Virus record (IMG/VR): IMGVR_UViG_3300046002_005654
Coordinates: 31,511 to 95,510 of that record
DNA from: a virus
Reading direction: 5' to 3' (one strand)
DNA length: 64,000 nucleotides
Shown: positions 36,968 to 44,291 of the stretch, piece after piece
Position numbering within the stretch: position 1 is the first letter of the stretch
How the letters are laid out: each line of letters opens with the position of its first letter
The notes under the pieces: generated by a model
What the model was told of the DNA's origin: nothing
Databases searched by the model: none
Seen by the model: only the letters and a program-made list of their open reading frames with translations
Position numbers and translations under genes: made by a program

Positions 36968-37048
36968 ATGAAAGAATTTATACTCAAACTATTAATATCA
37001 TTAGCTATAATTACATTGCTAATATATACATTTTCAAGCATATTTTAA
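36968..37048 (+). CDS. Tiny single-span membrane peptide
   Basis: 26 residues: MKEF then a hydrophobic helix rich in Leu/Ile (residues 5-25). One of several tiny membrane proteins in this region. Small but with a clean start and stop. Confidence 0.45.
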   Translation: MKEFILKLLISLAIITLLIYTFSSIF

Positions 37049-37096
37049 TCAATAATAAACAAATAACTATCAATTTAACTAACTAAATAACAAATT

Positions 37097-37294
37097 ATGA
37101 AAACATTAAAATACATTTTAGGTGTAATATTAGGACTATTAGTTTTAATATTCTTTGAAGGAATATTCATATTAGGTCAAGCATTTAGCTTTGAACAATA
37201 CAATTGGTTTGGATATTTTATTCAAGCATTATTAGTATGTGCCGTAATTATAACATCTATATTTATTACTGAAGAAGAATTAAGTAGGAAATAA
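37097..37294 (+). CDS. Small two-span membrane protein
   Basis: 65 residues: first helix about 6-28 (YILGVILGLLVLIFFEGIFIL), second about 42-57, C-terminus acidic (TEEELSRK). Preceded by an A-rich leader. Function unknown; membrane proteins like this may alter the host envelope early in infection. Confidence 0.55.
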   Translation: MKTLKYILGVILGLLVLIFFEGIFILGQAFSFEQYNWFGYFIQALLVCAVIITSIFITEEELSRK

Positions 37295-37305
37295 CAACAC
37301 ATATA

Positions 37306-37366
37306 ATCATATCGTCACAACTGCACTATTTACTTAGGGTATATTGTTGGGCGATATGTATTGTAT
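37306..37366 (+). other. Intergenic hairpin
   Basis: CATATCG...CAAC pairs with GTTG..CGATATG across about 20 nt, in the gap between two small genes. A similar long hairpin lies at 39139-39186. Probably a leader or processing element. Confidence 0.35.
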
Positions 37367-37386
37367 AATTTAAATAACTAAATATT

Positions 37387-37902
37387 ATGAATAAACAATT
37401 AATACATAGATATAGCGCATTAGAATTAAATACCATATATCAATTACGTTCTGAAGGTTATACATTTAAAGAAATAACTTTGAAAATAAATAAACAATTT
37501 AATACTAATAGAACTGAGCATAAAATAGAATGTAAATTATCTCATTCAACTAAAAAAGCAAGAACTGTTAAAAAGAAAAAATTAACTATCGAAGATAAAA
37601 CTATTATTAATAATATTAAGAAATATCCAACAAATATAAAATATGCTTTAACATTATCTGCAGAAGAATTACGTACAACATTTGAAAAATTGAATAACAG
37701 ATATTACAAGCATTTAAAATATTCTCACACAATATTAACCGTTGGTACTGAGATTGGGTTTAGTAATAACGTTAAAAATACATTAAGGGATATTGATGGT
37801 AATTTAAAATTACCAGATATGAATGATGTGCAATGGCTAATGAAACAAATATTGAATTTATCAGAACAAGAAAGAAATACGATTAAATTATTATTAACTT
37901 AA
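37387..37902 (+). CDS. Putative helix-turn-helix DNA-binding protein
   Basis: 171 residues, basic. The N-terminal region ALELNTIYQLRSEGYTFKEIT looks like the helix-turn-helix of a Myb/SANT-like or resolvase-type fold, and LSAEELRTTFEKLNNRY may be a second copy. A Lys-rich linker joins them. A regulator of the plus-strand genes is plausible. Confidence 0.5.
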   Translation: MNKQLIHRYSALELNTIYQLRSEGYTFKEITLKINKQFNTNRTEHKIECKLSHSTKKARTVKKKKLTIEDKTIINNIKKYPTNIKYALTLSAEELRTTFEKLNNRYYKHLKYSHTILTVGTEIGFSNNVKNTLRDIDGNLKLPDMNDVQWLMKQILNLSEQERNTIKLLLT

Positions 37903-37997
37903 AGAGTTTAATACAAGCCATCCTTAAACAAAACAAGATTATAAAAAGGCTAATTAAGCTAGTTTATGAACAGCAACACAATAGGAACACTTTAAAT

Positions 37998-38021
37998 AAT
38001 CAAATATACGTATATTTGATT
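37998..38021. promoter_or_regulatory. 24-bp perfect palindrome carrying back-to-back TAnnTTTG boxes
   Basis: AATCAAATATAC and its exact reverse complement GTATATTTGATT are adjacent. TATATTTG appears on both strands (plus copy 38011-38018). It lies directly before the large gene-free structured stretch and is the likely start of that transcript; the symmetry could also bind a dimeric regulator. Confidence 0.55.
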
Positions 38022-38024
38022 ATG

Positions 38025-38715
38025 TATAGAATAGTACAAGTGAAAGAGGTGTGATTCCTTAATTTTAATGGTATCGTATCCATTTAAAACTTGCGATCTA
38101 TGGTCTCTGTGGATAGGGAACACTTGTGAGTTGCAATGATATAAACTCTCAGACAAAAAGGCTAAACATTGAACCTTTGTAAATTATAAAGAAGACTAGG
38201 ACTACAAGTATATAAAGTCTTATTAGTATTGCTAGAGGTAGTGCTCGCAACTTTATGCGATAATTTACATAAAGATACTATCAGTAATGGTAGATGTGTT
38301 GTTCCCTTGAGAAAGGAATAGAGGAAGACAGATATTAAAACTCAGAAGCTATAAACTGTACAACACAAATGAGTTCTCGGCAAGACTACGTGAAAGTATC
38401 AACACAGATAAGTTCAACACGTTAAATAGTCGTGACCCTACTATTAGGCATTAAAGTAGATGTAAATCGAAAAAGTACTGTTTGGTATGTGATAAGAAAG
38501 AGGGTGCTAAACTGTTATGTTCAGCGCTGGAGAAATTCAGTACTAAAATAAAAAACTTAATAACTTCACAAGTCATTGAGTGCACCAGTTTCTTTAGTTA
38601 CAATACAATCTGTACAAATAGTACAGGACTAACAAGTAGTTATAATTCCGTCTGAGCACGGTCAGGAACAACATCTTGTATTGGTATTAAAGTTTTAGGT
38701 GTAAAATGCAATTAA
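38025..38715 (+). ncRNA. Candidate large structured noncoding RNA (~690 nt)
   Basis: No convincing gene on either strand. Many nested or serial complementary pairs occur in order: ACAAGTG 38036/CACTTGT 38121; TGTAAATTAT 38178/ATAATTTACA 38260 (10 bp, enclosing AAGACT/AGTCTT and TTGC..GAG/CTCGCAA); TGTGTTGT 38295/ACAACACA 38360; GACTA-CGTG 38384/CACG..TAGTC 38418; AGTACTG 38474/CAGTACT 38538; CTGTAC 38610/GTACAG 38621; CCGT 38648/ACGG 38658. Base composition is richer in G and C than nearby DNA. Size, phage context and closeness to tmRNA/tRNA-like genes recall the GOLLD and ROOL classes, but I cannot match either consensus by eye. Confidence 0.6.
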
Positions 38716-38731
38716 CTAAAAACAAATAATT

Positions 38732-38944
38732 ATGGATAAGATTAAAATAATTGGAAATCAATTAACACATAAAGAAATCATAAATAACATTAAAAAAAGA
38801 GGCATTGTATTTGTACCTAGTATGCACGAAATTAAAAACGACATGAGAGAACAATATTTATTAAATGAAGATAATATTAACACACTTGTTACTATTTCAG
38901 GACACGCTACATATGATAGATCAAAATCTAAATATCACAAATAA
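38732..38944 (+). CDS. Small protein, unknown
   Basis: 70 residues, mixed fold (MDKIKIIGNQLTHKEIINNIKKRG...), basic at both ends. First gene after the structured stretch; A-rich leader. No recognised domain. Confidence 0.5.
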   Translation: MDKIKIIGNQLTHKEIINNIKKRGIVFVPSMHEIKNDMREQYLLNEDNINTLVTISGHATYDRSKSKYHK

Positions 38945-38959
38945 CTAAAAATAAATATT

Positions 38960-39088
38960 ATGAAAACAATTAAAAACTTATTATTTTATTGGTGGATAAA
39001 TAGATATGAAATATCGGGATTATTTATAATAATAGCTATGATAATATGTGTATTAGGTTTGTTAGAGCAACTAATACAATTGATATAA
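38960..39088 (+). CDS. Tiny membrane protein
   Basis: 42 residues with an aromatic N-terminus (LLFYWWINRY) and one membrane helix (GLFIIIAMIICVLGLL). Spaced 15 nt from the previous stop. Confidence 0.5.
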   Translation: MKTIKNLLFYWWINRYEISGLFIIIAMIICVLGLLEQLIQLI

Positions 39089-39103
39089 TACCATAACCTC
39101 AGT

Positions 39104-39186
39104 AAAGTTAGAAAACTACTGAATAACAACATATCTCGTATAATCACATACTTTTAGTGATAATTGGCAATAAGCTTATACGAGAT
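39104..39186 (+). other. Two intergenic hairpins
   Basis: TCAGTA/TACTGA forms a small stem, then ATCTCGTATAA pairs with TTATACGAGAT (11 bp) around TCAC...GTGA. It separates two tiny genes and may act as a leader, a processing site or a stabiliser. Confidence 0.4.
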
Positions 39187-39229
39187 GTGATTGAATTTTA
39201 AATAATTATAAACTAAACAATCAAATATT

Positions 39230-39328
39230 ATGAATAATTTAAGAAATAAAATAGAAAACTTTATTATATGGTTAGTAAAGGAATTAAAAGAAACATCTAG
39301 GAATTGTCCTAGAGAAACAAGATGGTAA
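39230..39328 (+). CDS. Tiny protein, unknown
   Basis: 32 residues, basic and helical (LRNKIENFIIWLVKELKE). Its stop overlaps the next start as TAATG, a coupling arrangement that supports it being translated. Confidence 0.45.
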   Translation: MNNLRNKIENFIIWLVKELKETSRNCPRETRW

Positions 39329-40131
39329 TGAAAAACATATATGTATTACCAACAGATAAACCAAGTAGGTTAATTATTCAAAACAGTAATAAATTAATAC
39401 TTGGTCAAGAGGAGTATTCTGTAATAGAAAATCGTAAACACATCTACATCACTTCTGATGAAGAAATTAAAGAAGGAGATTGGTATTTTGACGGTACAGA
39501 TTTAGTACATAAAAAAACTAAGTACAATGATTCTTTAGTTGATGGAAATAAACAAGCTAAAAAAATCATCCTAACAACAGACCAAGACTTAATCAAAGAT
39601 AGGATACAAGCTATTGATGATGAGTTCTTAGAATGGTTTGTTAAGAATCCAAGTTGTGAGGAGGTTGAGGTAATAAAAGAAAGTGAGTTTTATAGAAGTG
39701 GGCCATTAGACTTATTAGGTTATAATATTGTTTCATATAAAATAATTATCCCTAAAAAAACTGCAAGATGTTGTGGTAAATGTAATGGTGTTGATGACTT
39801 ATGCTATACGGATATGACTTGTGATAACCATAGTGAAAGAGGTTGTGAAGAATGTTATGGTAAAAGAATAGAATATAAAATCATCATTCCAAAAGAAGAA
39901 CATAAACAAGAAACACTTGAAGAAGCCGCAAGAAATTATTCTTCTAAAACTACAGAAGCTTGGGAAATAGGTTTTAAAGGATTTATTGAAGGTGCTAAAT
40001 GGCATGAAGAAATAAGTTATAGTGAGCAAGAAGTATTGGATATATTAAAAAGTTTTGAAATTGATTTTGAACACGAAACTGTTATTAGAAAAAATAGAAT
40101 AGAATTATGGTTTAATCTTTATAAAAAATAG
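39328..40131 (+). CDS. Unknown protein with central Cys-rich (zinc) segment
   Basis: 267 residues from MKNIYVLPTDKPSRLI; 39322 is a possible start 6 nt earlier. The N-terminal half is beta-rich. Residues about 150-185 hold a Cys cluster (CCGKCNG..CYTDMTCDNHSERGCEECYG) that could bind zinc. The C-terminal third is helical, including EAWEIGFKGFIEGAKWHEE. I have the impression that such proteins are common in phages and prophages of flavobacteria, with no known function. Confidence 0.6.
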   Translation: MKNIYVLPTDKPSRLIIQNSNKLILGQEEYSVIENRKHIYITSDEEIKEGDWYFDGTDLVHKKTKYNDSLVDGNKQAKKIILTTDQDLIKDRIQAIDDEFLEWFVKNPSCEEVEVIKESEFYRSGPLDLLGYNIVSYKIIIPKKTARCCGKCNGVDDLCYTDMTCDNHSERGCEECYGKRIEYKIIIPKEEHKQETLEEAARNYSSKTTEAWEIGFKGFIEGAKWHEEISYSEQEVLDILKSFEIDFEHETVIRKNRIELWFNLYKK

Positions 40132-40136
40132 AAATT

Positions 40137-40238
40137 ATGGGTAAAATAAAAGTTTGTACAAAATGTAAAACATTAAAAGGAAGTTGTTCTAAGGAATCAA
40201 GATATTGTAAATGTGAAAAACAATTTAAAAAGAAATAA
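40137..40238 (+). CDS. Tiny zinc-knuckle-like protein
   Basis: 33 residues, Lys/Cys-rich, with CTKC, then CSKESRYCKC: enough ligands for one zinc. Follows the previous stop by 5 nt. Confidence 0.5.
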   Translation: MGKIKVCTKCKTLKGSCSKESRYCKCEKQFKKK

Positions 40239-40242
40239 AATT

Positions 40243-40389
40243 GTGGATAAAGAACTAGAATGGTGGAATACACTTGATATGAAATGTGTATATTTAAGTA
40301 AATTGTGGTTTGGAATTTTTGGAACTTGTGAACAAAGAATATCTCAATTATACATAATTAGAAATAATCAACAATTTAAAAAGAAATAA
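40243..40389 (+). CDS. Tiny protein, GTG start, unknown
   Basis: 48 residues, Trp-rich at the start (KELEWWNT), with a hydrophobic middle. The C-terminal FKKK end and the preceding gene's end are alike (QFKKK in both), suggesting local duplication of short DNA. Confidence 0.35.
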   Translation: MDKELEWWNTLDMKCVYLSKLWFGIFGTCEQRISQLYIIRNNQQFKKK

Positions 40390-40392
40390 GTT

Positions 40393-40485
40393 ATGAATAT
40401 AATAGATTTAATAATTATAATAACTCCATTATGGATAATAGCATATATTTTAGCCAAAATAAATGAAGACATGAAAAAGAAATAA
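40393..40485 (+). CDS. Tiny single-span membrane peptide
   Basis: 30 residues: one helix (IIDLIIIITPLWIIAYILA) and a Lys-rich tail. Spaced 3 nt from the previous stop. Confidence 0.45.
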   Translation: MNIIDLIIIITPLWIIAYILAKINEDMKKK

Positions 40486-40510
40486 ACAATAACAATTAAA
40501 TAAATAAATT

Positions 40511-40798
40511 ATGAATACACAATTATTAGCATTTGCAATAGGAATTATATTTCTTATAGCCTTAGTTTTAGCTTTAAGTCATAAAGAGCCTAAGATAGAA
40601 TTTAAAGTAAAAGCTTTAACAGAACCTGAAATTAATTACAAATCAGGATTAGATCCTTTTGTTCCTGAAGATTTTATTAAAGCTAAAGCTAAAAGAAAAT
40701 ACAAACCAAGAAAGGTTAAAGTAAAAGCTTTAGAAGAGAATCACATTGATAAAAATACAATTATCACTGTTAAGAAAATTAAAAATAATAAAGTATAA
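40511..40798 (+). CDS. Small membrane-anchored basic protein
   Basis: 95 residues: N-terminal helix (LLAFAIGIIFLIALVLAL) then a basic soluble tail (KAKAKRKYKPRKVKVKAL) that could bind nucleic acid or the inner membrane face. Confidence 0.55.
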   Translation: MNTQLLAFAIGIIFLIALVLALSHKEPKIEFKVKALTEPEINYKSGLDPFVPEDFIKAKAKRKYKPRKVKVKALEENHIDKNTIITVKKIKNNKV

Positions 40799-40810
40799 TA
40801 TATTTATGAG

Positions 40811-41054
40811 TCGCAATGTCAGAGATTAGTTGACATTCCGTGAAACTTTGAAAGCTTCAATGCAAGTAAATCTTATAAATTAGTGAAAATCAAAACTTAA
40901 TGTAGATAATATCTTATTAAGCCGTTATAGTCGGTTATTTATCTCATAATTGGTAATTAAGCTTTAAGTCCCAATGAAGGATATTATTTATATTATTAGT
41001 GTTATGGCAATAACTTAAATAAAATGCAGATGCCTTTTAGCTAATAATATAAAT
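40811..41054 (+). ncRNA. Candidate small structured RNA
   Basis: Gene-free 280-nt gap. AATGTCA/TGACATT (about 40817-40842), AGCCG/CGGTT (about 40920) and a perfect 14-bp stem ATTTATATTATTAG (40986-40999)/CTAATAATATAAAT (41041-41054) enclosing GTTAT-GGCA-ATAAC. The order of stems suggests one folded RNA or a long structured leader for the gene at 41079. Confidence 0.45.
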
Positions 41055-41078
41055 ATTTAAATTAAACAACTAAATGAT

Positions 41079-41237
41079 ATGAATGAAAAAATGAAATTAT
41101 TCTACAAATTAGTAAAAAAAGCTAAAAAGATACAAGAATTATCTAAATTAAGACCTATTGATTTCTCTTGGAATGACACATATTCTATTGTAGTTCCAGA
41201 ATATCACAATAGTCAAATCATATATATGAGAGAATAA
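41079..41237 (+). CDS. Small protein, unknown
   Basis: 52 residues, Lys-rich helix first (KLVKKAKKIQELSK), then a beta-like end. It starts 24 nt after the 14-bp stem. No domain. Confidence 0.45.
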   Translation: MNEKMKLFYKLVKKAKKIQELSKLRPIDFSWNDTYSIVVPEYHNSQIIYMRE

Positions 41238-41251
41238 CTAAAGTAAAAATT

Positions 41252-41497
41252 ATGGAAAAAGAAAAAATATTACAAAAAGCAAAAGATATTTTAGCAAAAA
41301 AAAATAAAGATAAAGAACATATAGAAATTTGTGTAAAAGCTGGTATATGTCCAGAATGTGGAGAAAATTTAATAGAAAGAAACGTAACTGCACAAGAAAG
41401 AGAACGACAAAATATATGGACTGTTACTGAATGTTCTAAAAATAATAAACATTATCAAGAAAAAGAATATTTTGATGATAACGATGATTATAATTAA
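41252..41497 (+). CDS. Small zinc-finger-like protein
   Basis: 81 residues: helical basic N-terminus, then CVKAGICPECGENL and, near the end, ECSKNNKHY, giving Cys/His ligands for a zinc site. Acidic C-terminus. Similar in style to the protein at 32509-32802 on the other strand. Confidence 0.5.
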   Translation: MEKEKILQKAKDILAKKNKDKEHIEICVKAGICPECGENLIERNVTAQERERQNIWTVTECSKNNKHYQEKEYFDDNDDYN

Positions 41498-41517
41498 AAA
41501 CAACTAAAACAAAAATT

Positions 41518-41841
41518 ATGAAAACAGCAACAGTATTACAACAACAAGGATACACAGGTATTAAAGTAACATCAATGTTAAACGCCTGTTTATGTGTAGA
41601 AATGAAGAAGCATCTTCGTTTAGTACAATTAGACAATTTATCTTCTATTAAGAATAAATACTTCAAATTAGGTTATATTTCAAAAACAGAAATGACTCTT
41701 CTATGGAATATCTATTGGAACTTTGTTCTTAATGATTATAGATTTAATGATAAATCAAAACAATATACTGTAGTTACAGGAATAACTAAAGCAGAACCAA
41801 AGCATATAGGAATGCAAATGTTAAATGAATTAAATTCATAA
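41518..41841 (+). CDS. Small protein, unknown
   Basis: 107 residues, helical; starts MKTATVLQQQGYTGIKVTSMLNACL. It is followed with 2 nt spacing by the lipoprotein gene. No recognised domain. Confidence 0.55.
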   Translation: MKTATVLQQQGYTGIKVTSMLNACLCVEMKKHLRLVQLDNLSSIKNKYFKLGYISKTEMTLLWNIYWNFVLNDYRFNDKSKQYTVVTGITKAEPKHIGMQMLNELNS

Positions 41842-41843
41842 TT

Positions 41844-42275
41844 ATGAAAAAAATATTATTATTAATATTGCTTATAGGAATATTAACAAGTTGTCAAGAA
41901 ACTAATGGAACAGCTTCAACAACTAAAATGGAATTAAGGCAATTAGTAAGTAAAGAAATTACTACTAAGAATAGTAGTGGTTCTTTCTTTTTAATAACGG
42001 GAGGATATTCTTCTAACGAAAGGCAACAAGATATTATAAAAATGTTTGTAAAAGTAGATAATAATTATTATAAACTATTAAAATTAAATCTTGAAGATGT
42101 AAATGTTGTTATAGATAATAAAATATCTAAACCATATTTAATAGTTACAGAAGAAAGTAATTATAAAGAAAGTGATGCTAGAATATTAAGGTATATTGGA
42201 TATGGAGATATGATATATTTGTACTGTCCTGAAAAATATTTACCTGAAAAGTTATTAAATATAGAATTAAATTAA
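41844..42275 (+). CDS. Predicted lipoprotein
   Basis: 143 residues. The first 16 are a lipoprotein signal (KKILLLILLIGI) ending in the lipobox LTSC, with Cys17 as the lipid-bearing residue. The rest is a soluble mixed domain. It is probably placed in the cell envelope, where phage lipoproteins can block superinfection; that role is a guess. Confidence 0.65.
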   Translation: MKKILLLILLIGILTSCQETNGTASTTKMELRQLVSKEITTKNSSGSFFLITGGYSSNERQQDIIKMFVKVDNNYYKLLKLNLEDVNVVIDNKISKPYLIVTEESNYKESDARILRYIGYGDMIYLYCPEKYLPEKLLNIELN

Positions 42276-42409
42276 AATAATAAAATATCTCGGACAAAAG
42301 CAAAAGCTTGGGAAGAAAGTGGGATAAGAAGTTTTCGTACCACATATTTTATAGAAGAAAAGGGAATGTTTTAACGAATATTCCCTATCTTTACAAACTA
42401 AAAACAATT

Positions 42410-42583
42410 ATGAAAATTCAAAAAGAAAATTTAAATTTAGCTAATTTCATATCTACATTATGTATAGATCTTGGATTAAATTTAGCTCACGATTATGACG
42501 GAATTGAAACTGAAGAAGATATTGATATATATACCAAAGCAGTTAGAAGAAAAATAATAGAATTTAAAAAAACAACTAAATAA
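42410..42583 (+). CDS. Small acidic protein
   Basis: 57 residues from MKIQKENLNLANF. The frame opens at 42308, but a GGGAAT..ATTCCC hairpin and a TATCTTTA box just before 42410 show that the ATG here is the better start. The next gene begins with almost the same first residues (MKIQK). Confidence 0.5.
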   Translation: MKIQKENLNLANFISTLCIDLGLNLAHDYDGIETEEDIDIYTKAVRRKIIEFKKTTK

Positions 42584-42594
42584 ATAAAAAGATT

Positions 42595-42741
42595 ATGAAA
42601 ATTCAAAAACAAAATGAAGTGTTGAGTGCATATGAAACTCCATTCAAAGATCAACAAGAATTGAGAAATAATATTGTTGACAAATTTGTAAAGTTTGGAA
42701 ATAAAGTTCGTTATCAAGTTAAATTAACTGTAAAAGGATAA
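42595..42741 (+). CDS. Small protein, unknown
   Basis: 48 residues (MKIQKQNEVLSAYETPF...), basic at the C-terminus. Its TAA overlaps the next ATG by one base. The start matches the preceding gene, suggesting duplication. Confidence 0.5.
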   Translation: MKIQKQNEVLSAYETPFKDQQELRNNIVDKFVKFGNKVRYQVKLTVKG

Positions 42742-43013
42742 TGAAAAAAAGGGTTAAATCTTGGCTTAACCATCTAACTATTAGATATATACCAAGTATA
42801 CAACAGATCGCTCAATTAGAAGCTAAAAGATTAGTAGCTTATATTACTGAAAACTATAGCAGAGATGATCAAAAGTATTTAATTGATGAAATGGCTAAGA
42901 ATTTAATTGAATTCAGAAAACAGGAAATCGAAGACAAAATAATTGAATTAGAACAAAACGAGGCTGAATTAGTCTCACTTAACAAAAACTTAGAAGAACT
43001 ATTAGTGAAGTAA
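42741..43013 (+). CDS. Small coiled-coil protein
   Basis: 90 residues: basic N-terminus (KKRVKSWLNHL), then a heptad-rich acidic coiled coil to the end (KQEIEDKIIELEQNEAELV). Likely dimeric. Last protein gene before the tmRNA region. Confidence 0.55.
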   Translation: MKKRVKSWLNHLTIRYIPSIQQIAQLEAKRLVAYITENYSRDDQKYLIDEMAKNLIEFRKQEIEDKIIELEQNEAELVSLNKNLEELLVK

Positions 43014-43019
43014 AATGGT

Positions 43020-43261
43020 TGCAAATTTGAAACAGATATCGCTAAAGTCATAATCGGGAGGGTATTTATACTTAAAACGTACATGCAATTTTAGGTTAAT
43101 GTTTTAGATTTACCAGCACTAGCCACTGGATAATTAATAGGAAAATAGTAATAAAGCAATTAAAGTAAAGTAACGTTTGTAACCTGAACTACTTTTACAG
43201 TATAAAATCTATTTTCTTCTTCTTAAAAGGCTTTCAAAGAGTGTGCCTTAAACACTCTTTA
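43020..43261 (+). other. Gene-free tmRNA upstream region with hairpins
   Basis: GAAAATAG...CTATTTTC forms an 8-bp stem over about 80 nt, and AAAGAGTGT/ACACTCTTT (about 43237-43261) makes a perfect 9-bp hairpin ending 3 nt before the tmRNA 5' end. The hairpin could be a terminator for the upstream genes or a processing signal for the tmRNA. No gene seen. Confidence 0.35.
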
Positions 43262-43264
43262 ATT

Positions 43265-43600
43265 GGGGCTGACTGGTTTTGAGGTTGTGTCAGTAATTAT
43301 ATAATTCATCCAGAGAGATAACTGTAAACTAAGGTGAATATTTTTAAACGGCAAAAATCAACAAGAAGCCAATATGGCTAAAGTTTTTTCTCTAATCAAC
43401 AGCGACATAGTCGAATTTGAATTAGCAGCATAGTTTAAACGATTGTAGTAATACAATCAACTCAAGCTATAGAGTAATTTAGTGACTAGTCCACATTTAG
43501 TAGTTTTTAAGGGACTTTAAAGATTAAATTCTACAAAAAGCTGTATAAAATTATATAACAAAAGCATTGATCGACGGGAGTTCGACTCTCCCCAGCTCCA
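43265..43600 (+). ncRNA. ssrA: tmRNA (transfer-messenger RNA)
   Basis: The 5' GGGGCTG (43265-43271) pairs with the 3' CAGCTCC (43593-43599) as a 7-bp acceptor stem with one G-T pair. The T arm GGGAG-TTCGACT-CTCCC (43576-43592) is canonical, and the 5' part has the conserved ACTGG of tmRNA D-loops. An inner reading frame ends in Glu-Phe-Glu-Leu-Ala-Ala and TAG (43431-43433), the hydrophobic end typical of degradation tags. The likely resume codon is GCC at 43368 (tag begins A-N-M-A-K-V), giving about 21 residues, longer than the short tags I recall for Bacteroidota. It would rescue stalled ribosomes and tag their products. CCA is not fully encoded (ACA). Confidence 0.9.
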
Positions 43601-43738
43601 CAGCAGTTACTTGATGTCAAATATGTACAGTAACAGACATTGGAAAAATTTGGCTTTTCACGAATGTTAAGTCCTATCGGGCAGAATAGGGGATGAGTAC
43701 TTATGGTAAAACTTTCAAAACCTACAACCTCATCAAAT

Positions 43739-43826
43739 AGTCAGGTGGCGGAATTGGTAGACGCTATCCTTAGGGAGAGTCCGAGTTAAAAACGGCGTTC
43801 AAGGTTCAAATCCTTGTCTGACTACA
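43739..43826 (+). tRNA. tRNA-Leu-like gene with irregular anticodon arm
   Basis: Acceptor AGTCAGG (43739-43745) pairs with TCTGACT; the T arm is CAAGG-TTCAAAT-CCTTG; the D arm has GCG-GAATTGGTAGA-CGC; and a long variable arm (CCG...CGG) marks class II, hence Leu. The expected TAG anticodon is present in CTTAGG, but the anticodon stem is short or mispaired: the best fold gives CTATC/GAGAG with an A-G mismatch and a 6-nt loop. It may be a working tRNA-Leu(TAG) with a poor stem or a decaying one. Confidence 0.6.
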
Positions 43827-43844
43827 AATACACGTGTATGTGTA

Positions 43845-43917
43845 AAAATAATAGTTCGTTTAAGTGAAAGACCCCGAAAGGAATATAATTGGTTGTTCAG
43901 CCAGTTACTATTATTTT
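43845..43917 (+). other. Long hairpin between tRNA-Leu and the pseudoknot element
   Basis: AAAATAATAGT (43845-43855) pairs perfectly with ACTATTATTTT (43907-43917), enclosing AATTGGTT/AGCCAGTT. A tRNA T-arm-like GTGG-TTCGAAT-CCAC follows at 43928-43942 without a matching acceptor stem. Confidence 0.4.
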
Positions 43918-43944
43918 AAAGAAAAGAGTGGTTCGAATCCACAG

Positions 43945-44024
43945 ATTTATTCGTAGGAAGCAGTCGATAAGCTTCGTTAGGTGAAACAGGTAGTGTAGCT
44001 TCCATTGGGGGACTGCGAATAAAT
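43945..44024 (+). ncRNA. Predicted pseudoknot RNA element
   Basis: Outer stem ATTTATTCG (43945-43953)/CGAATAAAT (44016-44024), 9 bp. Inside, GGAAG (43956-43960) pairs with CTTCC (43999-44003), while CAGTC (43961-43965) pairs with GACTG (44011-44015): the order 1-2-1'-2' is an H-type pseudoknot. It lies within the tmRNA-tRNA cluster and before a terminated segment. Confidence 0.45.
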
Positions 44025-44054
44025 TATTTTATTATTAACTAAAATAAATAAATT

Positions 44055-44132
44055 ATGATTACAGTTTTTATTATATTAATATTATTTATAATATTTAATA
44101 TGTATGATGATAATGACTATTCTGGTTATTAA
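44055..44132 (+). CDS. Tiny membrane peptide
   Basis: 25 residues: one helix (ITVFIILILFIIFNM) and an acidic, Tyr-containing tail. It lies inside the RNA cluster. Small size makes it uncertain. Confidence 0.35.
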   Translation: MITVFIILILFIIFNMYDDNDYSGY

Positions 44133-44182
44133 GAAATAAATTATACATAAGTGTATAATGTCGATACTTTGGTGAAAAGTGA

Positions 44183-44257
44183 TGAGATGTCAATGAGAAG
44201 ACAGGGCTAGATCATTATATATCGGTGTGTAGAGGTTCGATTCCTCTTCATCTCACA
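44183..44257 (+). tRNA. tRNA-like element with standard acceptor and T arms only
   Basis: TGAGATG (44183-44189) pairs with CATCTCA (44249-44255); T arm AGAGG-TTCGATT-CCTCT (44231-44247) is canonical; total length is tRNA-like (75 nt). The D arm lacks the usual GG loop and no 5-bp anticodon stem can be drawn, so no identity is given. Confidence 0.4.
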
Positions 44258-44291
44258 AGCAATTTTCATAATATTGTTTAGTTAGTTGATA

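Noticed and set aside
38025-38715. RNase P RNA as identity of the gene-free structured stretch
   Set aside because: The conserved GAGGAAAGTCC-type and ACAGAA core words of RNase P are not present in the right order.
42308-42409. 34-codon N-terminal extension of the small acidic protein at 42410
   Set aside because: The extension runs across a hairpin and promoter-like box; the ATG at 42410 has the usual A-rich leader.
43928-43953. Full or permuted tRNA built on the T-arm-like sequence at 43928
   Set aside because: The T arm is good, but no acceptor 5' strand or D arm fits upstream, and the complementary downstream strand belongs to a pseudoknot without a D arm.
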